64,000 nucleotides of DNA from NCBI GenBank assembly GCA_949126835.1, contig OX421497.1:16735823-16799822 (forward strand). The letters are read 5' to 3'. Within the stretch, counting starts at the first letter, position 1. Each line of letters starts with the position of its first letter. This document shows positions 1 to 12,235 of this stretch, one piece after another. The stretch is from Anisus vortex (Eukaryota; Mollusca; Gastropoda; Planorbidae). Position numbers and translations under genes: made by a program. A model generated the notes under the pieces. That model worked only from the letters and a program-made list of their open reading frames with translations, had not been told where the DNA came from and searched no databases.

Positions 1-655
1 ATATTTGTATAGATACGCCTATGTTATATGACAATATTTGTATAGATACGCCTATGTTATATGACAATATTTGTATAGATACGCCTATGTTATATGACAA
101 TATTTGTATAGATACGCCTATGTTATATGACAATACTTGTATAGATACGCCTATGTTATATGACAATATTTGTATAGATACGCCTATGTTATATGACAAT
201 ATTTGTATAGATACGACTATGTTATATGACAATATTTGTATAGATACGCCTATGTTATATGACAATACTTGTATAGATACGCCTATGTTATATGACAATA
301 TTTGTATAGATACGCCTATGTTATATGACAATATTTGTATAGATACGCCTATGTTATATGACAATACTTGTATAGATACGCCTATGTTATATGACAATAT
401 TTGTATAGATACGCCTATGTTATATGACAATATTTGTATAGATACGCCTATGTTATATGACAATATTTGTATAGATACGCCTATGTTATATGACAATATT
501 TGTATAGATACGCCTATGTTATATGACAATACTTGTATAGATACGCCTATGTTATATGACAATACTTGTATAGATACGCCTATGTTATATGACAATATTT
601 GTATAGATACGCCTATGTTATATGACAATACTTGTATAGATACGACTATGGCATA
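1..655. repeat. 33-bp minisatellite, about 20 copies
   Basis: Tandem 33-bp units run from the first base of the window, so the array continues upstream. The main variation is one T/C site (aatATTtgt versus aatACTtgt). The last unit decays around 650-690. As 33 is a multiple of three, one plus frame reads an 11-residue repeat (MLYDNICIDTP) for 211 codons. This follows from a stop-free unit and is not evidence of a gene. Confidence 0.97.
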
Positions 656-690
656 AGACAATACTTGTATTGGTACGCCAATGGTATATA

Positions 691-1297
691 GTTAACATTA
701 CAGAACATTTAAAGGAGGTGAGAGGAACAAACACTTGAATACGCGATTTGACCAAATTTGCTAGAGGCGTAACAACAGTTAGCAGGAGAAATAAGAGTGA
801 ATGTATATAATAGCAGTAAAATGATATATACTATAATATATGTTAAGGCTTCCACACACTAACGTAAATACGTAACGTTTATCTTCACTTACACTTTGTC
901 CTATCAATCACCAAAACATTCCATCTACTGAATCCACCTATCCAACTATCCACCTATCCAACTATCCACCTATCCAACTATCCACATGTCTTCTATTCGT
1001 GGGTGAAAATCTGTCCGATCATTTCTGGGTGTTATAATAATAATTATGTAACGCTCAATTGGCTGACCAGAAGAACTTGTTTATGGTCATCTGCATTAAT
1101 TAGCCGACGCACTGTATCCAGGCCAGCGTTGACCTTCCCACCGCCTACCAACAGAGACAATAAAAAGCCCCACAGCTGACGCCTGATAACACTGCAATCT
1201 ACTGGTCCAGAGACTGGCTAGCAACGCATTCTCGTCACTCACCTTACATTACCATTATAATGACATCGTTCCGTGAATATTACATGCGCGTGAGGTT
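691..1297. other. No gene seen; small 16-bp repeat inside
   Basis: Unique AT-rich sequence. At about 935-985 a 16-bp motif built from CTATCCAACTATCCAC is repeated three times. Nothing else is recognisable. Confidence 0.5.
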
Positions 1298-1354
1298 CTG
1301 TGTCCGTGTGTGTGTCTGTGAGTGTGTGTGTCTGTCTGTGTGTGTGTGTGTGTG
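1298..1354. repeat. TG/TCTG microsatellite
   Basis: Interrupted (TG)n with TCTG steps. Short frames across it on either strand are low-complexity products. Confidence 0.9.
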
Positions 1355-1795
1355 AATGGGCACGAAAAGGCCACGGACGTGTATGTATGACACAAACCAT
1401 GGAGGGGTCAACACACAGTCTGCTCACTAATTGCATGGGAACTAGACAGTGTATCCCCAACACTCGCCCCCAGCGCCCCTAGCTGAATAGGTGCCCTTAT
1501 CATTATCTTTACGCAGGTTTTGTATTCAAGTATGACGGCTGTCCCTTTTTTTAAATTCTAAATATAAAATTAACCCATTCATTGCGGAAAGAGAAATCTG
1601 ATTGGACTAGATAACGTTTCAACAGATAAAGGGCGATTGTAATGATTGTGCACATTAAAAGCCGTCATTAAACAAATTTTGAATGTGTGTCACATGAGAG
1701 TTAAACACAGGCTGTTTACCCCGTGGATTTTGGTTGACACTTCTATATTATGATGGAAGTGATTAAAAATTATAGTAGTGGACATCCTATTTCCA
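1355..1795. other. No gene seen
   Basis: Unique AT-rich sequence with no coding signal, RNA gene or repeat that I can recognise. Confidence 0.4.
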
Positions 1796-2050
1796 AATCG
1801 TTATCTTATCTTATACAATACAAATGTTCCTTCTATAAAGTAGATTATTGCGTCCCACGCTATTCCGTGGTTTGACTCTAGCTCTGTATTTCTATTAGTG
1901 TCTTAAATGATGTTAAGTTGCTGGTTTTCCTGTTTGTTCAGGTAACCTATTCCATGCCCGGATGCCACTCGGGAATAAAGAGTACTTATATGCATTTGTT
2001 CTCGCAAAAGGAATAAGAACAATGTTTTGTCCTTATGTTTATTCGAGCAT
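1796..2050 (-). mobile_element. LINE 3' end relic (C-terminal RT tail plus 3' UTR)
   Basis: Read on the minus strand, 2035 down to about 1910 resembles the last part of a non-LTR retrotransposon polyprotein: residues like IPFARTNAYKYSLFPSG are followed by a RAWNRLPEQT block. This is the usual 'SFFPRTIRxWNxLP' region near LINE C-termini. The 3' UTR follows, with a GATAA-type tail near 1800-1815. The coding block and the UTR (the CCACGGA and GGACGCAATAATCT stretches) also occur in order at 16740-16935 on the plus strand, so the two are copies of one family. The copy is 5'-truncated and has stops. Clade is uncertain; a CR1/Jockey-like group is my inference. Confidence 0.65.
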
Positions 2051-3021
2051 TGTAAAGCATTGTTATTGTGCTGTATTTCTAATTTAGAATTCGTATATCT
2101 TATGTAATAATTTGAATATATTAAACAAACTTATTATATATTTTACATGACTTTTTAAAATACTTCTACTTCGCGCATAAATATGATTTATATCTCCTAT
2201 ACACTTCTATGTATTATGTAACATGTAAAATATATGAATTATTATACAATTGTGTATATATTTGTAACACAGTGACGTCCATACTCTAGGCCTGGTGCTA
2301 ATCGATTGTAGAGTACAAACTATTATAGGTCTTTGGCATTAGTACATGATGATAATCTAAACTGAAGTTTTCGTCTTAGATTTGCGAGCCAGTAAATTTG
2401 CTTTCCTGCAGAAGGTAGCTTATATAAAGAAGGTAGACTATATTATTGCTATAACTATAGACATCCACTTTAATCTTCTCCCCCCCCCCCCTAACCCACA
2501 ACACCTGATGTTAGGTGCCCGTCAGAGCACGCAGTGACAACCTCCAGAACACCAAGTCTTTCGATACGGCCATTCCTAAAGTCTGGAGCTAAGCCTCCGA
2601 GAGCCATTACTACCAATGTCATCGTGACATTTTACGAGCGTACCCATTGACACATTTGCTATCCCGGGATTGACCACAACAAACTCCATCGTTCCTCGGC
2701 TCACGCACGGTCATTAGAGGTCGGTGTGGTCTCTGTTTCTATGACTGTCTGGGACGCAACAGGAAACACCCGTGACATAACACCTGGATGTAGGCCCCTA
2801 AATCATGGCCAGGAGTTGCGTCGGTACGCAGCTAGGGTCGTCGATGATTTCAATGGATGAATATGTATGCTGGGCAAGTGTCTAGCTCATGCCCAGGGAA
2901 ACAGGGAAGGGGGTGGGGGGGGGTCCAGATGTTGCCAACTCTGAGAGAAATCTAATTGTAGTGATGCGTGTTTATCCGTATCTTGACACTTCCTGGCTTC
3001 TATTGAGCTAAGGTACGCGTA
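2051..3021. other. No gene seen; poly-C and poly-G runs
   Basis: Unique sequence with a C-run near 2479-2491 and a G-run near 2911-2923. The part from 2500 to 2930 is GC-richer than its surroundings but has no long frame. A segment near 2512-2526 (AGGTGCCCGTCAGAGC) is close to the SINE core AGGTACCCATCAGAGC and may be a very old SINE scrap. Confidence 0.4.
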
Positions 3022-3236
3022 AATACACAGACACACTGAGACACACACACACGGTTAAACACACTGAGACACACTCAGACACACACACGGTTAAACACAC
3101 AGAGACACACACACACACGATTAAACACACTGAGACACACTCAGACACACACACACACACGGTTAAACACACTGAGACACACTCAGACACACACATGGTT
3201 AAACACACTGAGACACACACAGACACACACACATAC
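3022..3236. repeat. CA-rich minisatellite, about 36-bp unit
   Basis: Units combine a (CA)n stretch, GAGACACACTCAGACAC and GGTTAAACACACT, with variable CA length between copies. The minus-strand V/C/S-rich frame is low-complexity translation. Confidence 0.9.
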
Positions 3237-3429
3237 AAGGTAACACTCTTGAAATAGCTATTTAATCAACTAATCACTTAATCTATTCATGTATGAGTCC
3301 ATGTATCCATGTGTCTTTGTATCCATATAGCCATAGGCCTATCTCTCTCTCTCTATCTCTGCGTCTTTTTGCCTGTCAAACTGTCGTTCTGTCTGTCTAT
3401 CATTCTGTTAATTCTTTTGTCTACCCGTC

Positions 3430-4517
3430 TGTCTATATGTCTATCAGTCTGTCTATATGTCTGTCAGTCTGTCTATATGTCTATCAGTCTGTCTATATGT
3501 CTGTCAGTCTGTCTATATGTCTGTCAGTCTGTCTATATGTCTGTCAGTCTGTCTATATGTCTGTCAGTCTGTCTATATGTCTGTCAGTCTGTCTATATGT
3601 CTGTCAGTCTGTCTATATGTCTGTCAGTCTGTCTATATGTCTGTCAGTCTGTCTATATGTCTGTCAGTCTGTCTATATGTCTGTCAGTCTGTCTATATGT
3701 CTGTCAGTCTGTCTATATGTCTGTCAGTCTGTCTATATGTCTGTCAGTCTGTCTATATGTCTGTCAGTCTGTCTATATGTCTGTCAGTCTGTCTATATGT
3801 CTGTCAGTCTGTCTATATGTCTGTCAGTCTGTCTATATGTCTGTCAGTCTGTCTATATGTCTGTCAGTCTGTCTATATGTCTGTCAGTCTGTCTATATGT
3901 CTGTCAGTCTGTCTATATGTCTGTCAGTCTGTCTATATGTCTGTCAGTCTGTCTATATGTCTGTCAGTCTGTCTATATGTCTGTCAGTCTGTCTATATGT
4001 CTGTCAGTCTGTCTATATGTCTGTCAGTCTGTCTATATGTATGTCAGTCTGTCTATATGTATGTCAGTCTGTCTATATGTCTGTCAGTCTGTCTATATGT
4101 CTGTCAGTCTGTCTATATGTCTGTCAGTCTGTCTATATGTCTGTCAGTCTGTCTATATGTCTGTCAGTCTGTCTATATGTCTGTCAGTCTGTCTATATGT
4201 CTGTCAGTCTGTCTATATGTCTGTCAGTCTGTCTATATGTCTGTCAGTCTGTCTATATGTCTTTCAGTCTGTCTATATGTCTGTCAGTCTGTCTATATGT
4301 CTGTCAGTCTGTCTATATGTCTGTCAGTCTGTCTATATGTCTGTCAGTCTGTCTATATGTATGTCTGTCTGTCTATATGTCTGTCAGTCTGTCTATATGT
4401 CTGTCAGTCTGTCTATATGTCTGTCAGTCTGTCTGTATGTATGTCAGTCTGTCTATATGTCTGTCAGTCTGTCTATATGTCTGTCAGTCTGTCTATATGT
4501 CTGTCAGTCTGTCTATA
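3430..4517. repeat. 20-bp minisatellite, about 54 copies
   Basis: The unit is CTGTCAGTCTGTCTATATGT. It is very homogeneous, with scattered single changes (CTATCAG, ATGTCAG, CTTTCAG, ATGTCTG, mostly at the ends and at about 4030-4070, 4260 and 4360-4440). The unit has no stop on the plus strand and 20 is not a multiple of three, so all three plus frames stay open for 358-415 codons with the same 20-residue Cys/Ser/Val/Tyr-rich repeat. These frames should not be called genes. Confidence 0.98.
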
Positions 4518-4544
4518 TAACAAAAAAATATAAACTCTAGATTC

Positions 4545-4790
4545 CAGGGGCTGGCAACCTTTTGATAATAGCGTGCCAAGGTGCGATTTAGAATTCATTC
4601 AGCGTGCCAACTTAGTGCCAAGGTGCGATTTAGAATTCATTCAGCGTGCCGACAGTCTAAAAGTCTTCATGCTTTAGCTCTCAATTTCTTGTGGTCGAGT
4701 CTTGAATTACCGTTTAGGGAGTCTTCCGCGTCCCTTTGAAAATCGTATGTGTGCCAGATGTGGCAGGCGTTGCGTAGGTTGCCGACCTCT
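4545..4790. mobile_element. hAT-like MITE, family A, internally duplicated copy
   Basis: It starts CAGGGGCTGGCAACC and ends GGTTGCCGACCTCTC, nearly an inverted pair. Its interior (GCGTGCCAAGGTGCG, TTCATTCAGCGTGCC, GTGTGCCAGATGTGGCA) is the reverse of copies at 24599-24800 and 59873-60071. A 42-bp segment is tandemly duplicated (from 4573 and from 4615), which makes this copy longer than the other two. No transposase is encoded. hAT assignment rests on the terminus type and on the 8-bp duplications of the sister copies. Confidence 0.7.
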
Positions 4791-4911
4791 CAAATAGAAA
4801 AACATTTTTTTTTATCTTTCCGTCTATCTGTTTAACTATTTGTCTAATATTTATTTATTTAATTCAGTAATTTTTTTATCATTGACTTTATCTATTTATC
4901 TATCTGCCATG

Positions 4912-5281
4912 GGTCTAGTTCAGGGGTCGGGAACCAATGGCTCGTGAGCCAGATGTGGCTCTTTTGATGGCTGCATCTGGCTCGCAGACAAATGTTCGAT
5001 TATTATAAAAAAATGTTTTTTTTTTACACTTTTTGATCTACATATTAATTTTATATCAATATTTCATTCTACAAATGAGCTAAAGTCTACTGCAGCTCAG
5101 CATCAGAAGAATTCAGAGACATAATTATTGTACTTTTAGTGTTGAAATTACACAAAATGCACACATTTACTTGAATTTTTAGTATTAAACATAATGTATG
5201 GTTCTCACAGAATTACTTTTCAATATATGTGGTATCCATGGCCCTCTAAGACAAAAAGGTTCCCGACCCCTGGGTCTAGTT
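4912..5281. mobile_element. hAT-like MITE, family B, perfect TIRs and target duplication
   Basis: The element spans 4921-5272 (352 bp). Its 15-bp ends CAGGGGTCGGGAACC and GGTTCCCGACCCCTG are exact inverted complements. It is flanked by GGTCTAGTT on both sides (4912-4920 and 5273-5281). hAT elements usually duplicate 8 bp, and the ninth base may be a chance match. It has no coding capacity. Subterminal sequence (GAGCCAGATGTGGCTC; ATGGTTCTCACAGAATTAC) recalls widespread animal hAT non-autonomous families, from memory only. Confidence 0.85.
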
Positions 5282-5968
5282 AGATTTTAATTGTTTTTCT
5301 TTATTAAGGGGGAAAGGGGGGGGGGGGAGAAAACCTAATGGCATCATCAGGTCTACCTGGTTACCCGTCTTTGGTTTCGAATAGATAGACAGATCCAACT
5401 CTATATGTAGGCTATGTATGTATTGAATATATGTGCCCGTCCTTTTGGTCTATCTATCTACCTATGAATGATTCGCTGGCCCATCATGTGAACCCTCCCC
5501 CCCCCCCCCCAAGCCCCCAACGGTCATTTCGGACCTGCTTGATTTCTCCGGATAATTCATGCGATAAAGTCCGTCCTGGCAAGTTGATTGCGCACAATTA
5601 TAGCTGGCGGCCAACCGGATGTTATCTGACCAAGCCTATTTCCCCTCCAATCCAAATGGATATACGCATTATGTGGTCAGCCTGGGATTACATCCACGCT
5701 AGTTAGTTTTACCATGGCAGGGGTCTAAACCCCCCCTCAACGGACCACCAGATAAAATTGTTACATTTTCGCCCTCATGGTCAGCCCAAGGAAAGCTCGT
5801 GACTTGAAGTGCCCCAGTGGGCCAGTGAACATTTGAAAACCGTCCTTCTTTCCATGAGGGAGCCTGAAATTAAAACATTAGTCAATTTTGGGGGGATACG
5901 TTCTCATTTATTTCAGGCTATTAATAAATTCCTCATGTTCCAACTGGATATTCTGTCCCTATCTACTG
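5282..5968. other. No gene seen; G- and C-runs
   Basis: Unique sequence with a G-run near 5316-5328 and a C-run near 5498-5511. The 91-codon frame at 5431-5706 crosses the C-run and resembles nothing I know. Confidence 0.4.
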
Positions 5969-5969
5969 A

Positions 5970-6265
5970 TCTATGTTCTATGCAGCCATTCTGTTCCTTT
6001 GTTCTATGCAGCCATTCTGTTCCTTTGTTCTATGCAGTCATTCTGTTCCTTTGTTCTATGTAGTAGATTATGTTCGTTTTTTATATGTAGTCATTCTGTT
6101 CGGCCTATGTCCTAGGAAGGACCAGAGACGTCGATAATCGGCGCCTCAAGGACGAGAAGGCAAAAGAAGTCATTCTGTTCATTTGTTCTATTGAGTTATT
6201 CTGTTCATTTGTACTATGTAGTCATCCTGTTCCTTTGTTCTATGTCGTCTTTCTGTTCCTAAATC
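5970..6265. repeat. Degenerate 26-27-bp minisatellite
   Basis: Copies contain TTCTATGCAGCCATTCTGTT or diverged forms. The array is broken at about 6105-6165 by unrelated sequence. Copies are cleanest at 5975-6060. Confidence 0.8.
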
Positions 6266-6743
6266 TACTGTCATATTTTATTTATAGTCATTATGTTCTT
6301 GTATTCCCTGCCCATTGTTGTGCATAAATAAATCTAAACAGTCGTGTTTAGCTGTCACCATTTACAATATTGCACCATATCGATTATAGCAAATTCCTGC
6401 TAAAGAGAAATTTCCTGATGTACCTATACTCTTGAAATTGTAAGCACCTGCTTTGTTTAATCCTGCCCTAGATATCAACATTAGATAACTATATTCACAA
6501 TTTTTCATATTATTATAGAGGCCTACATTTTCTTTTTTTGCGTTACAACTGTATGTATTTTCTCCCGTTACCCGTGAATTTGACGCCCAATAGTGACAGT
6601 ATTGTCGTCTGATATATAATCTACATTGTTGGAACTTGTTTAAAGAATATTATTCTTATTTATTTCAGGATCAGACAAAGTCCTGGTTCAAGAGTTCAAT
6701 AAATATTAATAAATGTAGTTATGGTAAATAGAAGTATTGAAGA
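6266..6743. other. No gene seen
   Basis: AT-rich unique sequence without a recognised feature. Confidence 0.4.
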
Positions 6744-7886
6744 CGTCTATATGTCACAATAAGGAACAAGTAAAGTAAAGTGTTTATGTCTAAATGTCAC
6801 AATAAGGAACAAGTAAAGTAAAGTGTTCTTGTCTAAATGTCACAATAAGGAACAAGTAAAGTAAAGTGTTCTTGTCTAAATGTCACAATAAGAAACAAGT
6901 AAAGTAAAGTGTTTATGTCTAAATGTCACAATAAGGAACAAGTAAAGTAAAGTGTTCTTGTCTAAATGTCACAATAAGGAACAAGTAAAGTAAAGTGTTT
7001 ATGTCTAAATGTCACAATAAGGAACAAGTAAAGTAAAGTGTTCTTGTCTAAATGTCACAATAAGGAACAAGTAAAGTAAAGTGTTTATGTCTAAATGCCA
7101 CAATAAGAAACAAGTAAAGTAAAGTGTTCTTGTCTAAATGTCACAATAAGAAACAAGTTAAGTAAAGTGTTCTTGTCTAAATGCCACAATAAGAAACAAG
7201 TAAAGTAAAGTGTTCTTGTCTAAATGTCAAAATAAGAAACAAGTAAAGTGTTCTTGTCTAAATGTCACAATAAGAAACAAGTAAAGTAAAGTGTTCTTGT
7301 CTAAATGTCACAATAAGAAACAAGTAAAGTAAAGTGTTCTTGTCTAAATGTCACAATAAGAAACAAGTAAAGTAAAGTGTTCTTGTCTAAATGTCACAAT
7401 AAGAAACAAGTAAAGTAAAGTGTTCTTGTATAAATGTCACAATAAGAAACAAGTAAAGTAAAGTGTTCTTGTCTAAATGTCACAATAAGAAACAAGTAAA
7501 GTGTTCTTGTCTAAATGTCAAAATAAGGAACAAGTAAAGTAAAGTGTTCTTGTCATAAGACGTGTAAATGTCACAATAAGGAACAAGTAAAGTAAAGTGT
7601 TCTTGTCTAAATGTCACAATAAGGAACAAGTAAAGTAAAGTGTTTTTGTCATAAGACGGGTAAATGTCACAATAAGGAACAAGTAAAGTAAAGTGTTCTT
7701 GTCTAAATGTCACAATAAGGAACAAGTAAAGTAAAGTGTTTTTGTCATAAGACGGGTAAATGTCACAATAAGGAACAAGTAAAGTAAAGTGTTCTTGTCT
7801 AAATGTCACAATAAGGAACAAGTAAAGTAAAGTGTTCTTGTCTAAATGTCACAATAAGGAACAAGTAAAGTAAAGTGTTCTTGTCA
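6744..7886. repeat. 43-bp minisatellite, about 27 copies
   Basis: Each unit carries TCTAAATGTCACAATAAG, then GAACAAG or AAACAAG, GTAAAGTAAAGTG and TTCTTG or TTTATG. Subtypes are clustered: AAGGAAC copies lie at both ends and AAGAAAC copies in the middle (about 7100-7500). At 7550-7770 longer units with a CATAAGACGGG insertion alternate with standard ones. The array ends directly at a SINE (7887). Confidence 0.97.
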
Positions 7887-8118
7887 GATCAATTTATCCA
7901 TAGGGACCGTGACGGAGAGTTAACAAGTTTCTATGGCCACGGCATTCTAGAAGTTTCTGTTGCCAACTCAATGCACAGCCAACTTTACTTTTCCCTAACT
8001 ACTATGTCAGGTACCCATCAGAGCTGGGTAGACTCAGAGACTTTCTCCAGACTCGAGAACGGATCCTAGCCTTCACCAGGGTTTGAACCCAGGATCTTCG
8101 GCACGCCACCGCGTCCTT
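7887..8118 (-). mobile_element. tRNA-derived SINE, family 1
   Basis: On the minus strand it begins with a tRNA-like head whose B box reads GGTTCAAACCC (complement of 8079-8090). Next come the conserved core (AGTCTACCCAGCTCTGATGG, GTACCTGAC) and the ATGCCGTGG-like block. At least eleven further copies lie in the window. It directly abuts the 43-bp minisatellite. The short plus frame over it is not a gene. Confidence 0.85.
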
Positions 8119-8284
8119 ACAATAATGAAACTTGTTTTTTAAAACGGTTACTCAGTGTAGACAAGAACAACAGATGGTACAGTCAGTTGCAGTTCCCGCT
8201 AAGCAATTCTCCTGACAATGTCACTGGCGGTGTCCATTTTTTCCCCCGACAGACAGGAAACAACGCCTATATTATACATATAAC
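8119..8284. other. Short unique spacer
   Basis: Nothing recognised. Confidence 0.35.
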
Positions 8285-8640
8285 ATTACAGACAAATAGA
8301 GTTAGGTGGATGGACAGACAAACAAAAAAAAAAGTAAAAAAGACGGTCAGATAAACAGTCAGGTAACATGGGTAGATAGACTGATGGACAGATAGAACGG
8401 TAGGCAAATCAATAATCAAACACATACCCTGATGGACAGATAGACAAATGGGAGATTAGTAGATATATAGATAGTTAGATACATAGATTAATTGTTAAAT
8501 AGATAGAGTAATCGACATATAGATAGACAGATAACCGTCAGATAATTAAATAGGACAACGGAAGAAGTAGATAGATAGATTTATAGTCACATAAAGACAT
8601 ACAGATAGATAAAGACTGACATACAGAGAAATAACATTTT
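8285..8640. repeat. Degenerate GATA/GACA-type simple repeat
   Basis: Many imperfect AGATAGATAGACAGATA stretches separated by decayed sequence. It looks like an old tetranucleotide array. Confidence 0.75.
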
Positions 8641-8644
8641 CCGG

Positions 8645-9000
8645 AAATGCCATAAAAGGTCATTAGTCGTATGTTCAGAAAAGTTCATTAGTCCTATGTT
8701 CATAAAAGGTCATTAGTTCTATTATCGAAAAGGCCATCAGTCCTATGTTCAGAAAATGTAATTAGTCATATGTTCAGTAAAGTTCAATAGTCCTATGTTC
8801 ATAAAAAGTCATTAGTCCTATGTTCAGAAAAGTTCATTAGTCCTATTAAGATCATTAGTTCTATGTTTAGAAAAGTTCATTAGTCATATGTTCAGAGAAG
8901 TTCATTAGTCCTATTTTCAGAAAAGGCCCTAGTCCTATGTTCTTAGACGGTCAGAAGTCCTATGTTAAAAAAAAAGTCCAGAAGCCCTTTGGTTAGAAAT
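8645..9000. repeat. Degenerate minisatellite, about 27-bp unit
   Basis: Irregular copies of GTTCAGAAAAGTTCATTAGT and TCCTATG spaced about 25-30 bp, with many substitutions and indels. Confidence 0.75.
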
Positions 9001-9028
9001 CTTCAGTTATTCTACAGTCAGAAGTCAT

Positions 9029-9108
9029 TAGTCCTGTGGTAAGATAGGGTCAATTAGTCCTGTGGTAAGATAGGGTCAATTAGTCCTGTGGTAAGATAGG
9101 GTCAATAG
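9029..9108. repeat. 26-bp repeat, 3 copies
   Basis: Three nearly identical copies containing TTAGTCCTGTGGTAAGATAG. It looks like recent amplification of one unit of the adjoining degenerate array, since TTAGTCCT is shared. Confidence 0.88.
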
Positions 9109-10191
9109 TTTTTTGGTACAAAATGATCTAAAAGCTGGACAGATAGAAAGATACCCCCCTCCCCCCCACACACACACCTGTAGAACATTTCCACCGAAGA
9201 AAAAAGGAAGAGAGACTCCCATACAATATAAAAAGTGACAGAAGGGCATAAAAAAAAAGTGAAAACTGGACAGTCCAAACTGGTCTCCTGACCACACGAG
9301 TTGAATATTCATCTTTATGCTCTTCAGGACAGCACCAAAGGCTAAATAACACCTTTTTAAAAATCTCTATATCCGTCTGTTTTCTTTAAGACGCGTGTGT
9401 GTATGAGTGTGTACAAGGTGTGTGTGTGTGTGTGAAATGTGACCAAACGTTGAAGGCCACGTAGCAATAAATTGAAGTTCTAGCCTTACTTCTGTTCGCC
9501 AGACCATCATTCTTTTTTTCTGCTTCAGAAAACACGTCGGACTAAAAAAAAATTCCTTTTTAAAAACTAAAAAAATGGACGGAATTTTATGGCACTCTAT
9601 TGACTCTCCCTTACACCCCTTTGACGCCACGCTTGACCTAGCTTTCTCCATCCTCCCCCTCTTTCTAGCTTTCTTTTCATTCAGAAATGGCGTTACACCA
9701 ACATGGCCGTGACGCCCCCAAACCCCCATTTCAGTCCATCCGCCCCGCACCCCAGCCGCTTCCCCTACTTGCCCCCCCCCCACATACACAAACCCGGCTC
9801 TGCCTCCCTGTAATCAAAGCTTGCCGGACCAATTACCTAGAAGTACCCAGTCGGCTGAGGTTCTGCGGGAAATCCCAATGGCGCGCTAATTGCAGAAGGT
9901 GCAAGGCCAGCTCTGTCAAAACTTCCTTGAATAATGACCAGGCTTTTTTCAGACAACCTCTCATGGGGTGAGAGGAAAACATTTCAATGGACAAGGGGGG
10001 GGGGATGAACGGTAGAGGGGGAGAGATGAGATGGAGTTAAAGAGGAACGGAATGTGGTACTTCCCCTCGCCCCCGCCCCTACTCATTCAACCCTCCCTTT
10101 TTTCCATTACTTTCTGACCAGTGTCCGAGAATTTAAGAACATTTGTGTGCGTATATAAACGTTACATGTAAATTGAGTTGTTTTTTTAGTG
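9109..10191. other. No gene seen; simple-sequence patches
   Basis: It holds a C-run and CA patch at 9155-9178, a TG patch at 9392-9435, C-runs near 9770-9781, and a G-run near 9998-10006. Frames of 74-140 codons on both strands cross these patches and match nothing I recognise. Confidence 0.4.
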
Positions 10192-10614
10192 TGCATTGCA
10201 TAAAACGTGAATGGGTTGTGACATAAAACGTGAATGGGTTGTGACATAAAACGTGAATGGGTTGTGACATAAAACGTGAATGGGTTGTGACATAAAACGT
10301 GAATGGGTTGTGACATAAAACGTGAATGGGTTGTGACATAAAACGTGAATGGGTTGTGACATAAAACGTGAATGGGTTGTGACATAAAACGTGAATGGGT
10401 TGTGACATAAAACGTGAATGGGTTGTGACATAAAACGTGAATGGGTTGTGACATAAAACGTGAATGGGTTGTGACATAAAACGTGAATGGGTTGTGACAT
10501 AAAACGTGAATGGGTTGTGACATAAAACGTGAATGGGTTGTGACATAAAACGTGAATGGGTTGTGACATAAAACGTGAATGGGTTGTGACATAAAACGTG
10601 AATGGGTTGTGACA
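10192..10614. repeat. 23-bp minisatellite, about 18 copies
   Basis: Almost identical 23-bp units around AAAACGTGAATGGGTTGTGA. Minus-strand units have no stop and 23 is not a multiple of three, so all three minus frames are open (160-194 codons) with a 23-residue repeat. The high uniformity suggests recent expansion or homogenisation. Confidence 0.97.
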
Positions 10615-10692
10615 AAAGTAGAAAAATGCTCCATTGTGACGAAATGAAATGAATTCATGGTTACTAAATATAACCAAACACGCGAACACATC

Positions 10693-10735
10693 TATCTACA
10701 CACACACACACACTCGCACACACACAAACATACAC
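10693..10735. repeat. CA-rich microsatellite
   Basis: Interrupted (CA)n. Confidence 0.85.
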
Positions 10736-10970
10736 GCTGACGTCATCATTGCGTCACTTGGAAAAAATACAACGATGGCAACGTGTATTAAATTATTTTA
10801 AATAAAAACCTTGAAAGTCCATGAGGCAAAACTGTTTGCATTGAAAGTTGTAGCAAAACAAAAAGGTCTAAAAATCATGGATCACCAGTTTATGGGACTC
10901 TGTGGCCAATACAAATCATATCCGCACTCTACATTTTCTGTTATTGTAAGAAGCCCCACCCACCAGAGCT

Positions 10971-10972
<2 letters not shown>

Positions 10973-11045
<73 letters not shown>
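10973..11045. repeat. (AC)n microsatellite
   Basis: About 36 uninterrupted AC dinucleotides. Confidence 0.97.
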
Positions 11046-11048
<3 letters not shown>

Positions 11049-12235
11049 ATACTCTGCAGTTCCGCCAGTGAAAACAAAATGGAATTTTTTGTTTGTTTTT
11101 TTACATTTAAAAAGTACCCATATTATTTTTAATTATGTTTGGATGTCTTAATTGCATTTCAAATTCCCGCGAAAAGATAGTGTCAAAACTGGACGCCTCA
11201 AATTTCCTTGTAGTAAATGATACCGATACTGTCTACTTTGATATAAGCAACAGAAGACACTTGTTACAAATGCATTATTTGTATCTATATATAATCGGCC
11301 TACAAAAGTAAAACGTTTGTTTGTGGTGTGTACAGGTCGCATAATCATTTTAAAACTGAATAGAATAACATGAAATTGGCCGCCAAAATTATTTGCGTGA
11401 ACAGTATCACAGTTTTACCTTTTAAATAAATAAACTAGTTACGTATATAATCCTTTATAGACTATACACTTTTGTTCTACATTATTATTTCCAACATTTT
11501 GATCTTCAATACTCACAAAGTAAGAAACACAGGAAAAGATCAGTTAATAGATCTGTAACTTTTATTCCTTTTTTATTAACTTTTCAAAACTTAAAAATAA
11601 ATTGAAGCTTAATGGACCGTGCATATTTGAATTGTTGCATGTCCGGTCCATAAACAGCGAAGGTTATATAAATGCTGTATGTCAATGGCGTTTATTAAGG
11701 ATTTTAAAATGTGCACCATAAAGTGTGATTTAATAAAACCCATTTAAAATCTGATATTTATTGGTTGGGGTGCAGGGGTTGGGCTGAAATCTTTAAAGAA
11801 TGTCTCGTTAAATGAAACACGTTTATGTACCGAGTTTCAGCTTGATAGACTAACATGAAGTGGGTCAATTAGCCTTCCAAAGAGCGGGTCGGCCGGCACA
11901 AACATTGAAATATAGAATGATTTTCGAAGTTAATAAAAAGGATTTAAAAACACATGCTAACTAAGGAGTGTACGTAAAGCTGAATTCTGAAGAGTGAATC
12001 CCAGACATTCTTTCTTACTAGAATGTTATAGTTATCAAATTACTTTGGCATAAAGTGTTTTTGTTGTGTTATATGTTATTGTAAAAGTCGCGAGATGGGC
12101 TGTAAGTGACGCACGCTAACAAGTTCACGGTGCGTGATCCAATTTTCACGTCATCACGTCTAGGTGGTGAAGATTTGTCAGATGTCCTCACCTAAGGTTT
12201 GTTGAATCTGAAAGCATTAGTCCTACTGTGCAGAG
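11046..12235. other. No gene seen
   Basis: AT-rich unique sequence. The 66-codon minus frame at 11148-11348 has no family I recognise. No repeat stands out. Confidence 0.4.

Noticed and set aside
2500..2560. Old SINE copy around AGGTGCCCGTCAGAGC
   Set aside because: Only one block of about 16 bases is similar; no B box or other core block was found.
3293..4540. Cys/Ser-rich 415-codon frame
   Set aside because: It is the translation of a 20-bp minisatellite, open in three frames.
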